From: Lunularia cruciata
Lineage: Eukaryota; Streptophyta; Marchantiopsida; Lunulariales; Lunulariaceae
Length of the DNA: 64,000 nt
NCBI GenBank assembly: GCA_948567375.1
Contig: OX419761.1
Location: 9,178,501 to 9,242,500 of the forward strand
Direction: 5' to 3'
In this document: in pieces, positions 20,097 through 31,431 of the stretch
Layout of the letters: each line of letters opens with the position of its first letter
Position numbering within the stretch: position 1 is the first letter of the stretch
The notes under the pieces: generated by a model
Databases searched by the model: none
What the model was told of the DNA's origin: nothing
The model's input: the letters and a program-made list of their open reading frames with translations, nothing else
Position numbers and translations under genes: made by a program

Positions 20097-20755
20097 AATA
20101 ACACCCATTGGTGCTCTATGGGGATATTAAATACAATAGATATTTTGATAGATATTATTTATGTGGAGTTTAAATAAACTTCTAAATTATCTATGATTAG
20201 CTAGAGTTAGTCATTGCAAAGATAGAGGTGACTTCCCTTTATAGGAAGTAGAAAGAATGAGGATCACTATCTTGGAAACTAGTGTATTGATTTTGTATTA
20301 TTCTTAGGTATTTTGGCTTTGAGAAAAGAGTTGAAAACTCTTGTACCTACCAGCTTTGTTGGTGTATAGTCCAAGGAAAGCCCATGTGAAGAAATCTTAG
20401 TTGTTGACCACATGCATAGGAGATTATTCCCATAAATTTGGATATTCTTTTAGACTTTTGTCTTTATATAACTTTTAGCTTAGTAACTTGAATTACTCTA
20501 ATAATTAGTAGCTTTGGTGTATAACTATTTTACAAATATATAAACTATGGATGAGGAGGTACTCATCATCCTTTCATTTGCAAATATCTCTCTCATTGAG
20601 TTCTCTAGTGAGCAATGGCTTGAGTCTTGGAGGTGCCTTGGAATTTTAGCCTTAGGACAATATGATGGACTTTTGGTTCTTTGCCTTTGTAGTCCATGGT
20701 GAAACACCTTAATATCCATCAAAGTTTCATCTTGAGTGAGAGACAAGCCGACTCA
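20097..20755 (+). repeat. LTR of family D (left LTR of short derivative)
   Basis: The LTR is about 659 bp, starting AATAACACCC (a decayed TGTAACACCC) and ending CA in CGACTCA. It shares both ends with the D1 LTR at 4979-5328 and its middle with 35166-35434. Confidence 0.7.
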
Positions 20756-20767
20756 TAGAACAGAGCT
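20756..20767 (+). promoter_or_regulatory. Degenerate primer binding site of short D derivative
   Basis: TAGAACAGAGCT directly follows the LTR end and resembles the TGGTATCAGAGC initiator tRNA-Met site with several changes. Confidence 0.45.
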
Positions 20768-21053
20768 AACGCTCAAGATATGATTATTGGAGACACCACT
20801 ACTCAACCCAACTTGTTTGCCTTTGATCACTATTAATCCCATGGAAGATTTTTAGGTCATTGAAAAATTGACACAAGTGGCCTTTGATTCCAAATTTGGA
20901 AAAGTTACAAGTTCTCTCAAATCAAGGAGATGTTCCTTGTCACCCCAACATTCCTTATCACCTCTAACTATCAAAGATTTATGCAAGGAACCAAGCTAAA
21001 GTAGAACAAGCAAGGCTCAAGGCTTAGAGAAAAGCCAAAGGACAACAACAAAA
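20768..21053 (+). other. Miniature internal region of short D derivative
   Basis: This stretch of about 290 bp lies between two family D LTRs. A short frame beginning at the ATG near 20839 is broken by a stop within five codons, and no gag or pol motif is present. The purine-rich end (GCCAAAGGACAACAACAAAA) before 21054 may stand for the polypurine tract. Confidence 0.5.
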
Positions 21054-21243
21054 TGTAACACCCATTGTGCATGTATGCTTTATTGGGATATTTAGTTTGG
21101 TATTGTAAGTAGTTGAAGATTTTTTATATGGATTTTAACCAAGCTTCTATATTAATCATTATTGGCTAGAGTTAGTCATAAAGGATAAAGGTGACTCTAC
21201 TTTAGGAAAAGGTGCAAGAGTGAGCACTATTATTTTGGATTCT
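21054..21243 (+). repeat. Family D LTR, 5' part, interrupted by element A
   Basis: It starts TGTAACACCC and matches 20099-20275. It stops at the ATTCT duplication where element A begins and continues at 35161. Confidence 0.75.
21239..21243. repeat. Target-site duplication of element A (ATTCT), left copy
   Basis: Matches 35161-35165 exactly and lies directly against the LTR terminus. Confidence 0.9.
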
Positions 21244-21987
21244 TGTAATACTCCAAGGACAAGAGAACTCTTCAAGAGAGAAACCACAAATTTCAACCTC
21301 AATCCTCCGATGCCCCAAAGGAGCACCTTCTCTTTATTATATAGCCAAGGAGGATCTCCTTCAAGGAAGCTCCACCATAGGATTAGGTACATGGATAGGT
21401 GACCTTTCAGCAAGCTCCACCCTTATATTACTTGCTTGGATGGGTGACATTTCAATCTTGGTCCCATCTGGTTGGTCAAACAGGCTTTGACCAGAGGGAA
21501 TCTTTTAGGGAATCTTCTTATAGGAATCTCAGAACCACATGAGTGAGGTACAGTTGGAAAGCTCTTGGCAATACAAACCAGGGGGAGGGAAGGCCAGCTC
21601 TTCTCCATTTGACAGGGTAATCTCTATATTTTTTAGTCCTAATTCATTTGTTTAGGCCTCCAAAATTGCCTCTAAATTTTTCAGGTCTATTTTGGCTTTT
21701 GCCTATTAGTAGAAGTGCTCTTTTGGTGATATCTCTATCTGATCTACATTCTCCATTACATGGAAAATCCTTCTAGATGTTACCACTCCAAGTTTTACCT
21801 CTAGATCATATGCCTAGCTATTGATTCTAAAGTTTCCAGGCATGTCTCGATTTTTGCCTTGTTAGTTGAAATACTCTTTTGGTCATACCTCTAGCTTATC
21901 TACTTAGTCCATCATGTATAACATCCTTCTTGATGTTACCAAACCAAATTTTAACTCTAGATCATCTATCTAGCTATTGGTATTACA
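21244..21987 (-). repeat. 3' LTR of element A
   Basis: The LTR is 744 bp, with inverted termini TGTAATAC and GTATTACA. It shares its sequence with 34430-35160 and more distantly with the element B LTRs. Confidence 0.9.
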
Positions 21988-21998
21988 AACCTCTCTTC

Positions 21999-23480
21999 TT
22001 TTAAGATGTAACGTAAGATGTAAGATGTCCTCGTTGCAAAGCTGTTTCTCAAAAGATTTCACTAACACTAGTGCGTGGGTCAAGTTGGCTGTTGGCTCCC
22101 ATGTTGCCTCATATAGGGGGTACCCTTTCTAATGTACTAGGTGTTGCACACGTGGATGGCGAGTACCCCAGATGCACCTCTGGAGAATGCGTTTGACTTC
22201 ATACTCCTTTGTGTCATCAACTAGGGTTGGACAAGGTCAAATTTCTTGGATAGAAGAGAAGTGGGGTGGCCGGGGAGCATATTGGCATAATAAGGAAACA
22301 TGAATTACTAGGTGGATCTTCATATGTGGCGATAGCTCAAGGTGATAGGCCATTGGCTACAATGTGACAAAGGATGGAGAAAGGTCCAATAAAATGAGGT
22401 CTGAGCTTATAAGGACCAACTAACTTGAGGTTGGTGGTTGACAACCAGACTTGATCTCCCACATTGAACTCCATGTGTTGGTGGTGTGCATTTGCATACT
22501 ACTTCTATTGATTTTGGGCAATCTATAACCTATGTTTGGCGTGCTCCACCCCTTGTTGGATTCTAGAAACAAAAGTGTTGACAACATCCACCTTGGTAGC
22601 CATTGGATGGACCTTTATCAGGCTTGAAGGTGTGAAAGGATGCTCTTTATACATGAGGAAGAATGTTGTGACTTGTGTAGAGGCATTCACTAAGTTGTTG
22701 TACATAAATTCCACCAATGGGAGTAAGGTGTCCCAACTCTCTTGCCCATCCAAAGTAAATCCCCAATGCATGTCCTCAATAGTGCAATTTTCCCTCTCTA
22801 TTTGTCCATTGGTTTGTGGATGGTAAGCTTTGGACATAGCCAATTTGGTTTTGAAGAACTCAAAGAGTGTTCTCCAAAACAAACTAGTGAATTGAGTGCC
22901 TCTATCTATGATGAGCACTCGAGATAAACCATGATGGGAAAAGACTGCATCTTAGTACAATTGAGCTAGTTGTAGTGCAATCACATCCTTGGTGGTAGGA
23001 CATACATGAATCATTTTGCTAAGTTGGTCGACAAAGACTACGATGGAATCAAATCCAGAGGTGATCTTGGGCAATTCACAAACCAAATCCATGCTTACAT
23101 GTTCCCAAAGTTGTGTAGGAGTGGGGAGAGGTTAGATGAGTCCTATGGGAGCTTGACTAGAAGCCTTATTTTGTTGACAAATTAGGCAGCTCCAAACATA
23201 ATCCATCACATTGTTGCTCATCTTGGGCCAATAATAACGGTGTTTTGATTGCATCCAAGGTCTTGTCCATTCCAACGTGACCTGCAATGGCAATTCATGA
23301 CATTCTACTAGGATGGTGGTTCTTAGGTCCGTATCATCAAGGATCCATAGCCTACCATCACAGAAGGTGAGTCCTTGGGTGTTGGTGATACCTTTGGATG
23401 ATTGAGCACCTACAATTTGTGGATCAATTTTTGTAGCAGCAAGAATCTTGGGCCAAAATTTAAGGTTCATCTTGATTTCC
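21999..23480 (-). pseudogene. Integrase and chromodomain of element A
   Basis: On the minus strand the HHCC module lies at 23132-23330 (LPLQVTLEWTRPWMQ, CLICQQNKA). The core lies at about 22523-23060, with LIIDRGTQFTSLFWRTLF and AYHPQTNGQIERENC. A chromodomain follows at about 22020-22230, with an EYEV start and an EATWEP core. An in-frame stop falls inside the chromodomain, and others break the core. The same protein is better preserved in element B. Confidence 0.8.
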
Positions 23481-23499
23481 ACCACCAAAATGTTTGCCA

Positions 23500-24846
23500 T
23501 TGACATTTGGGTGAATGCATCTTCAAGTTGCTTCTTCCCTTCCACAAATCTGATTGTCATGTTGAATTGTTGTCTCCATTTTGCCCACCAAACCTATTGA
23601 TGAGAAAGATCCTTTTGTGTCTCAAGGTAGACTAGAGGTTTGTGGTCCATCTCTACCACAAATGCCTTCTCATCCAAATAGTGCTTCCAATGCTTGGTTG
23701 CAAGGACAATGTCCAGCTCTTCTTGTTTGGTGGTGTGATAGTTGCATTCTACCGGTAGCAACTTATGAGAGAAATATGCAATTGGGTTCCATCCATCCTG
23801 CCATCTTGTTGTAGGACTACTCCTATTGCAACACCCGATGCATCTGTAGCCATCTTGATTGGACTTTTTTGGTCATACCAATTCAAGATTGGTGCATGTA
23901 GTAATGCATTTTTCAACTCTTGAAAGGCTAATTCTTGTGCGGTTCTCCATATCCACCTCTTCTTCTTGCCCAATAGTGTTGTTAGGGGTTGTGCAATCTA
24001 GGAGAAGTCCTTGACAAATTGACAATAAAACCCTGTCAATCCCAAGAAACTCTTGAGTTGAGTTTGATCTTTTGGAGCACTCCAATTTTGAATGACTTCT
24101 ATTTTATCTATTAACACTTGGATACCTTACTTACTTACTCTATGCCCTAAGTATTCTATTTCAGATTTGCACAACTTGCACTTTGACATTTTGGCATACA
24201 ATTGATTTATGTTGTAGAATCTGGAGAACTTCTTGCAGATGTTGCTTGTGCTCTATTAGCATCATATTGTAAACTAAGATGTCATCAAGAAAAATGACAA
24301 CAGATTTATCCAAGCACATATGAAATATGTCATTCATCAAACTGATGAAAGTGGTTGGAGTGTTGGTGAGGCCAAACTGCATCACCAAGTACTTAAAGTA
24401 AAACATATCTTGTTTGAAAGGCCATTTTGTGTATATCTTCTTCTGCAATCCTAATTTGGTTGTAACCGCTCTGCAAATCAAGTTTAGTGAAGTGCCTTGC
24501 CCCATTGAGTTGATCAAAAAATTCATCCATGCAAGGCAATGGATATTTTTTCTTCACCATTTGTTGATTCAGTCCTTGGTAGTCAATGCACATGTGTATT
24601 GTTCTATCCTTCTTCGTCACAAACAATACAAGAGCCCCATATGGTAATATGTTTGGTTGGATAAACCTCTTTTGCACCATAATTTGAGCCTTACACTCCT
24701 CCAACTCCTGAGGTGATAGTCAATACGGGGCCTTACAAGGAGGTGTCTTCTCAAGAAGTATCTCAATTTTATGATCTACTCTCCTTTTTGGTGGTAAACT
24801 TGTGGGTAATTCATCCAAAATAAAATCTTGGAACTCATTGACCACA
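23500..24846 (-). pseudogene. Reverse transcriptase and RNase H of element A (part left of element B)
   Basis: RNase H lies at 23500-23973 (ATDASGVAIGVVLQQDG). RT lies at 24161-24704: [38 protein letters not shown], and the catalytic [11 protein letters not shown] near 24270-24300. The leading segment (24720-24841) with EFQDFILDELPTSLPPKRR stops at 24846, where element B is inserted, and its upstream part resumes at 32192. Multiple stops are present. Confidence 0.85.
24842..24846. repeat. Target-site duplication of element B (CCACA), left copy
   Basis: Exact match to 32192-32196, adjacent to the LTR terminus. Confidence 0.92.
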
Positions 24847-25605
24847 TGTAATACTCCAAGGATATGAGACCTGAAGAGAAACACACCATGAGAAACACAC
24901 ACTTTCACAGTCAAACTCCGATGCCCCAAAGGAGCACCTTCTCTTTATTATATAGGCAAAGCGGATCCACTCCAATGAAGCTCCACCATAGGATTAGGTA
25001 CATAGATAGGTGACATGTCAGCAAGCTCCACCCTTAGATTACTTACTTGGATGGGTGACATGTCAGTCTTGGTCCTATCTGGTTGGTCAAACAAGCTTTG
25101 ACTAGAGGGAATCTTTTAGAGAATCTTCTTGTATGAATCTCAAAATCATTTGGGTGAGGTACCATTGGAAAGCTCTTGACGAGACAAAGTAGGGGGAAGG
25201 GAAGGCAACCTTCCCTTCATTGGGGAGTGGGGGGAATCTGCACATTTTTTAGGCCTAATTCATCCGTTTAGGCCTCCGAAATTGCCTTCAAAGATTTCAG
25301 GCATATTTTGGTTCCAACTCTATTAATAGAAGTCCTCTTTTGGTGATCCCTCTTTCTGATCTATTCAGTCCATCATATGTAACATCCTTCCAGACGTTAG
25401 CAACCCAATTCTCACCTTCAAATCATATGTCTAGCTATTGGTTCTAAGGTTTTCAAATCTATTTTGGTTTTCTGCCTTGTTAATAGAAGTACCCTTTTGG
25501 TGATATTTCTATCTGATCTATTTTGACCATCATGTATAACATCATTCCAGATGTCACCAAACCAAATTTCACATCTAGATCATGTGGCTAGCTCTTGGTA
25601 TTACA
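24847..25605 (-). repeat. 3' LTR of element B
   Basis: The LTR is 759 bp, TGTAATAC to GTATTACA. A purine-rich tract (minus-strand AAAAGGATGGAGGTT, 25606-25620) lies directly upstream in element order and serves as the polypurine tract. Confidence 0.92.
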
Positions 25606-25618
25606 AACCTCCATCCTT

Positions 25619-26929
25619 TTAAGACGCAACGTACTCATTGTGCAATTGTTGCTCAAATGCTTGCACCAACACCGGTGCATGTGTCAAATTGGCAGCGGGT
25701 TCCCCGGTTGCTTCATAGAGGGAGTAACCTGTCCACTGGACAAGATAATCCACCCGTGGATGATGAGTACCTCGCATGCGTTTTTGGAGAATATGCTCCA
25801 CTTCATATTCCTCGTTGCTATCAACGAGTGTCGGACAAGGTAAAATGTCTTGTGTGGAATGACCTAGCCTGATCGGGGAGCATATCTGCATAGTAGGGAA
25901 ACATGGAACACTAGATGGATCTTCATGTGTGGAGGTAGCTCAAGGTGATAAGCCAAAGCGCCGACTCGATAGAGAATTGAGAAAGGCCCAATAAAATGAG
26001 GTCTGAGCTTACAAGGTCCCACTAATGTGAGGTTGGTTGTTGATAGCCACACTTGATCCCCAACATTGAACTCCATGTGCCTATGGTATGCATCAGCATA
26101 CTGCTTCTGGCAATTTTGTGCAATCTGTAATTTGTGCTTAGCGCTCTCTACCCCTTGTTGGATTCTAGAAACAAATGTGTTGACTACATCGAACTTGGTA
26201 GCCATTGGATGGATCTTTATGAAGCTGGAAGGTGTGAAGGAATGCTCACCATACATGAGGAAGAACAGAGTGACCTGGGTGGATGCATTCACTGAATTAA
26301 TGTAAGCAAATTCCACCAACGGGAGTAGGGTATCCTACCTCTCTTGCTCTTCTAAGGTGAAGCCGCATAACATGTCTTCAATAATGCAATTAGCCCGCTC
26401 TGTTTGTCCATTTTTTTTGTGGGTGGTAAGTTGTGGGTATGGCCAACTCGGTTTTGAAGAAACCAAAGAGGGTGCGCCAAAACAAACTGGTGAATTGAGT
26501 ACCCCTATCGGTGATGAGTACTCGAGACAAGCCATGGTGAGAAAAGATTGCATCTAAGTATAATTGAGCAAGTTGTGGAGCGGTCACCTCCTTGGTGGTA
26601 GGGCGTACATGAATCATTTTGTTGAGCTGGTCCACAAAGACCATGATGGAGTCAAATCTTGATGTAGTCTTGGGTAATTCACAAACAAGATCCACACACA
26701 CCTATTCCCAACGTTGTGTAGGAGTGGGGAGAGGTTGCAAGAGCCCTGCATGAGCTTGATTAGAAGCTTTGTTTTGTTGACAAAGTAAGCAACTACGCAC
26801 GTAGTCCATCATATCGTTGCTCATCTTGGGCCAATAGTAATGGTGTTGGACTGCATCCAAGGTCCTATCCACTCCAACATGACCTGCAATGGCCAAATCA
26901 TGCCATTCTGTTACAATGGTGGTGCGCAA
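25619..26929 (-). pseudogene. Integrase and chromodomain of element B
   Basis: HHCC module at 26702-26929 (AGHVGVDRTLDAVQHHYYWP, CLLCQQNKA). Catalytic core at 26335-26701 (CVDLVCELPKTTSRFDSIMV, VLITDRGTQFTSLFWRTLF), with a small frame change at the YHPQ segment near 26410. C-terminal part at 25864-26319 (WLSTTNLTLVGPCKLRPHFI, GPFSILYRVG). Chromodomain at 25619-25830 (EEYEVEHILQKR, YLVQWTGYSLYEATGEPAANL), where the usual ATWEP reads ATGEP, a change of the conserved Trp. The chromodomain assigns the element to chromoviruses. Confidence 0.88.
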
Positions 26930-27119
26930 TTCTGGGACATTTGGAATCTATAATCTGCCATCACGGAAGGTGAGTCCTTGGATGCTGGTGACGCCTTTGG
27001 ATGATTGCCCTTCTACAATCTATGGAATAGTTTTTGTAGCTGCCAGAATCTCTAGGCTGAATTTGGGGTTAATCTAAACCTCTACCACCAAGTTGTTTGC
27101 CATTGGCATGCGGATGAAT

Positions 27120-28330
27120 GCATCTGCAAGTTGCTTCTTACCTTCAATGTAGGTGATTGTCATGTTGAAGCGTTGTTGTCACTCTGCCCATCGAATCTGG
27201 CAACGAGATAGATCATTCTGCGTCTTGAGGTAGACTAGGGGTTTGTGGTCTATCTCTACCACAAATGCCTTCTCGCCCAGATAGTGCTTCCAATGCTTGG
27301 TTGCCAGGATGATGGCCAACTCTTCGTGTTCTATGGTGTGGTAATTGCGCTCTGCTGGTAACAACTTTCGAGAGAAATATGCAGTGGGATGCCATCCGTC
27401 ATGCCACTCTTGTTGTAAGACTGCTCCGATTGCTACGCTTGATGCATCTGTAGCCAACTTGATTGGACGTTTTGGGTCATACCACTTCAAGATTGGTGCA
27501 TGTAGCAAGGCGGCTTTCAATTCTTGAAAGGCCAACTCTTGTGCGGTTCACCATGTCCACTTCTTCTCCTTGCCAATCAATGTTGTTAAAGGTTGTGCAA
27601 CCTTGGAGAAGTCCTTGACAAATCGATGATAGAATCCCGTCAAACCCAAGAAGCTCTTGAGTTGAGTCTGATCGTTTGGGGCACTCCATTTTTTAATAAC
27701 CTCTATTTTATCTGTCAATACTTGAATACCCTCTGCACTTACTCTATGCCACAAGTAGTCTACTTCAGACTTGCCAAACTCACACTTTGAGATTTTGGCA
27801 TACAATTGATTCCCTCTTAGAATCTGAAGGACTTCTCGCAGATGTTGTTTGTGTTCTGTCATCGTGCTACTATATACTAAGATGTCATCTAGGAAGATGA
27901 TGACAGACTTATCCAAATATGGACAAAATATATCATTCATTAGACTCATGAAAGTGGCAGGTGTGTTGGTGAGACCAAAAGGCATCACAAGATATTCAAA
28001 GTGGCCATACCTGGTTCGAAAGGCAGTCTTGTACACATCCTCCTCTGCAATTCAGATTTGATTGTAACCGCTCCGCAAATTTAGTTTGGTGAAGTGTCTT
28101 GCTCCATTGAGTTGATCAAATAGATCATCCATGCGAGGTAAGGGGTATTTGTTCTTCACTATTTGCTGATGAGACCCAAATAGTCAATGCACATGCGCAT
28201 TGTACCATCTTTCTTCTTCACAAACAAGACCCGAGCCCCATATGGTGATACGCTGGGTTGGATGAACCCTTTCTATAGCATATCCTCAATTTGATTCTTG
28301 CACTCCTCCAACTCATGAGGTGATAGGTGA
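27120..28330 (-). pseudogene. Reverse transcriptase and RNase H of element B
   Basis: RT: the fingers region near 28100-28330, then 27548-28036 with [18 protein letters not shown], the catalytic [12 protein letters not shown] (about 27880-27910), and [16 protein letters not shown]. RNase H at 27179-27535: LATDASSVAIGAVLQQE, ERNYHTIEHEELAIILA and IDHKPL, with a frame of 118 codons. The catalytic Asp pair is intact. In-frame stops near 28036 and 27540 break the polyprotein. Confidence 0.88.
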
Positions 28331-28886
28331 TATGGGGCCTTACAGGGAGGCGTCTTCCCCGGGAGTGTCTCAATTTTATGATCTACTCTCCTTTTTGGTG
28401 GTAATCTTGAGGGTAGATCATCAAGAAAGACATCTTGAAACTCATTTATGACATCCTTCAATTTCTGAGGAATTTGTCCCTCGAGTTGTGCATTCTGGAC
28501 TTCTCTTATTGAACCCATGAAACACCTATCAGTCTTACAAATAGTTGTTGTCTCTTTGACATAGAGAGGCAATTCTTGCCTATGTGATTTTCTTTAACCC
28601 CAATGATCGACCATTGGTGGGTTCTCACTACTTTCTTCCTCCAATCTACCATAGGGTTGTAATGCTCCATCCATGGCATACCTAAGATTGCATCATAACG
28701 AGCTAATTGTATCACTCGCCACTCAATTGCTTCTTGATATTTTCCTACAGAGAGTGTTACCCACCTGGGTAATGATTCAATCCTCTCTGCTTGTATGTTA
28801 GGTAACTCTACTTCTTTACTCTCATCTCTCTCTAGATCCATTCCCAATCTTATTGCAATAGAGCAAGAGGAAATTCTCTGTGGCTC
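28331..28886 (-). pseudogene. Protease C-terminal part and pre-RT linker of element B
   Basis: On the minus strand 28506-28847 carries the family segment ARYDAILGMPWMEHYNPMVDW, and 28273-28572 the DDLPSRLPPKRRVDHK linker leading into RT. The upstream boundary at 28886 is the GGCTC duplication of solo LTR C, which separates this part from the protease active site at 29621 and beyond. Confidence 0.8.
28882..28886. repeat. Target-site duplication of solo LTR C (GGCTC), left copy
   Basis: Exact match to 29616-29620. The flanking protease frame continues directly from one copy to the other. Confidence 0.93.
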
Positions 28887-29615
28887 TGTAATACCAAGGG
28901 TTAGCCATATGATCTAGATGTGAAATTTGGTTTGGTAACTTCTAGAATGATGTTATACATGATGGTCAAAATAGATCAGATAGAAGTATCACCAAAAGAG
29001 TACTTCTACTAATAGGGCAAAAACCAAAATAGACTTGAGAACCTTAGAACCAATAGCTAGACATATGATTTAAAGGTGAGAATTGGTTTGGTAACATCTG
29101 GAAGGATGTTACACAAGATGGACTAAAAAAATCAAAAAGAGGTATCACCAAAAGGGGAATTCTACTAATAGAGTAAGAACCAAAATATGCCTGAAATCTT
29201 TGAAGGCAATTTCAGAGGCCTAAACGGATGAATCAGGCCTCAAAAATGTGCAGATTCCCCTCCAACAAAGGAAAGTCTGGCCTTCCCTCCCCCCTGCTTT
29301 GTCTTGTCAAGAGCTTTCCAATGGTACCTTACTCATGTGATTCTGAAAGAAGATTCCCTAAAAGATTCCCTCCGGTCAAAGCTTGTTTGACCAACCACAT
29401 AGGACCTAGACCAGACAAGTCACCCATCCAAGTAAGTAATCCAAGGGTGGAGCAAGCTGACAGGTCACCTATCTATGTCCCTAATCCTATGGTGGAGCTT
29501 CCTTGGAGGAGATCCTCTTTGTCTATATAATAAAGAGAAGGTGCTCCCTTGGGGCATCGAATGTTTGAGTGTGCAATCTGTGTTTTCTCTCTTCTCTTGT
29601 CCTTGGAGTATTACA
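28887..29615 (+). mobile_element. Solo LTR C inserted in element B
   Basis: The 729-bp LTR runs TGTAATACC to GAGTATTACA, in the opposite orientation to elements A and B and of the same LTR family. It is flanked by identical GGCTC duplications (28882-28886 and 29616-29620). No internal sequence remains, so it was left by recombination between two LTRs of a full element. It is the youngest of the three nested insertions, since it lies within B. Confidence 0.93.
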
Positions 29616-29620
29616 GGCTC
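29616..29620. repeat. Target-site duplication of solo LTR C (GGCTC), right copy
   Basis: Exact match to 28882-28886. Confidence 0.93.
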
Positions 29621-30793
29621 CCAGATCTATTAACACTCTCACTTGATTGTCTTCTAGGACCCCATTCACTACAATCAATTGTGAGGTTGCCTTTTGGTAC
29701 CTTTGTGCGCTCGTCTCCTTCTTTCCCTCGCTTTTCTACTTCCTTATTGAGCCAGTAAGGCCACGAGGTACATTTATTGGTGATCTTCATTTTCGGAAGT
29801 GATTTCCACTTCCTCCTCTTCAATGCGTCTCTCCATGTTGTTCAAAGATTGCATGTATGAAGGTCAAGGGCCTATGGGAAGTCGAGCATGACAATTGGTA
29901 GATATATGCCCAATACAACCACAATTGTAACAATGGCGTTGTTCTCCTTGAGTTCCTTCTCCTTGTGGGACTCCATCTCTTTGTTCTTCTACCCGTCATC
30001 GTTCTCCTTGAAGCGGTCGTGCTCCTTGGTCTCAAAACCAAAGGTTGCACAGTTCCATTTGTACTGGTCTACTCATGGGTGGCATTTCTGCCCGATAATG
30101 TTGAGGTGGAACTACTCCTTCAACTCCATCTAATGCTCTTGCTATTCTTTGCACACAAGCAATGGCTTCAAATATTGTGGGAGGATTTTGTACCATGACT
30201 TCTTGGCGAACCCGCTCCTTCAACCCTTGTTTGAAATTATCAAGAGCCTCTGCTGGACTCATGTTGGTTATTACAACTTGTAGATCCAAAAATGCCTCCA
30301 CATACTCTTGTATGTTGTTCTTATATTTCAATCCCCATAGTTGGATCCGGGCCATCTGCACAAAATCCACCAATTGGAAATTCTTCAGTAATCCTTCTTG
30401 CATTGCTGTCCATGTGACCTCCCTTCTCTCGGCCAACATGGATCGTTCCCAAGCGTCGTACCATGTGAGGGCTTTATTGGTCAAGTACCCACATGCAAAC
30501 ACGCCTGCAGCATGCTCGATGATCTCTATTGAGAACAACCAAAAATATCAATTCATTCTCGAGATCCAATTCTCCACTACTCCCATTGTACGTTGCCTCT
30601 TGTAAGGCTTGATGTTGCAGGTCTTCTTCATCCGGAGTAGTAATGTGGCTTCATCATTGATAGGGTTTGTAGGCACGAGTGCCTCTCCAAGTACTTTAGT
30701 CGTAGGTATTGGATTTTGAGATGGCTCTTCTTCTTGCATTGCTTGATCATTCCTGAGGGTCTGCACTTGACTTTGTAATGCTTCCATGGTCAT
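29621..30793 (-). pseudogene. gag and protease active site of element B
   Basis: On the minus strand gag starts at 30793 (MTMEALQSQVQTLRNDQAM) and carries the capsid sequence ALTWYDAWERSMLAERREVTW and FQLVDFVQMARIQLWGLKYK (30032-30538), interrupted by a stop near 30545. A CCHC zinc knuckle (CYNCGCIGHISTNC, about 29888-29935) follows. The protease begins near 29690, with the active-site string VRVLIDLGA ending at the solo LTR C junction (29620). The usual D-T/S-G triplet reads DLG here. Gag packages element RNA; the knuckle binds it. Confidence 0.85.
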
Positions 30794-30897
30794 CTTAATC
30801 TCTCAAAATTTGGTCAACATCCCCTGCATTCCTTGCACCAACTCTTGCAACTATGGATCCATGGTTCCTGTAACACTCGATTGCTATACCCTAAACT

Positions 30898-31322
30898 TCA
30901 ATAGAGAGTTAATATGATCACTCTGGAGGATGCACGAACTATTGGAACTACCATTGGGACCTCAGAAGCTCCCACTTGTTGGTAATATTCCTCACCAAAA
31001 TTCTTGACCATGAAATCCCTAAACATCACTTTTAGTCTCACTACATAATGAATTTCTACTTGAGTGTTAAAAAGGAAAGGATTTGGGACATTCAAATCCA
31101 TCACAACAAAATGTAAATTGTCAAATCCCACTCTTTATTGTAAATCACTATAGGCAAAATCACTGGGTTTGGCAAATTCATCATTGTATCCATGAACTCT
31201 ACTCCGAAGTGAACAACCAAATATATTCTTACTTGCTCGTGCTGAATGTACATAATTTTGATGTTGAATGGATTCAAGAATGGAAAGCGAGGCACTGGAT
31301 ATTGTCCTCTTGGAGCATCCAT
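30898..31322 (-). CDS. Pre-gag reading frames of element B
   Basis: Two overlapping minus-strand frames lie between the primer binding site and gag. The first (31322-31101, 73 codons) begins MDAPRGQYPVPRFPFLN and ends WDLTIYILL. The second (31131-30898, 77 codons) carries DLNVPNPFLFN, VMFRDFMVKNFGEEYYQ and SRVIILTLY. Element A keeps recognisable copies of both frames (33890-34290), and the first aligns with the pre-gag frame of the unrelated-LTR element E. They could be one protein split by a frame change, or two small products. I know of no named domain here. Confidence 0.5.
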
Positions 31323-31418
31323 TCTATCCTCTTAATCTACCAATTACACCAGAATGTCTCTCCTCAAAATTACCCATGTTCTTCCAAGAGGGGTGATCCG
31401 CTCTCTTGGACAACACCT

Positions 31419-31430
31419 GCTCTGATACCA
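31419..31430 (-). promoter_or_regulatory. Primer binding site of element B
   Basis: The minus strand reads TGGTATCAGAGC, complementary to the initiator tRNA-Met 3' end, one base from the 5' LTR. Confidence 0.92.
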
Positions 31431-31431
31431 T

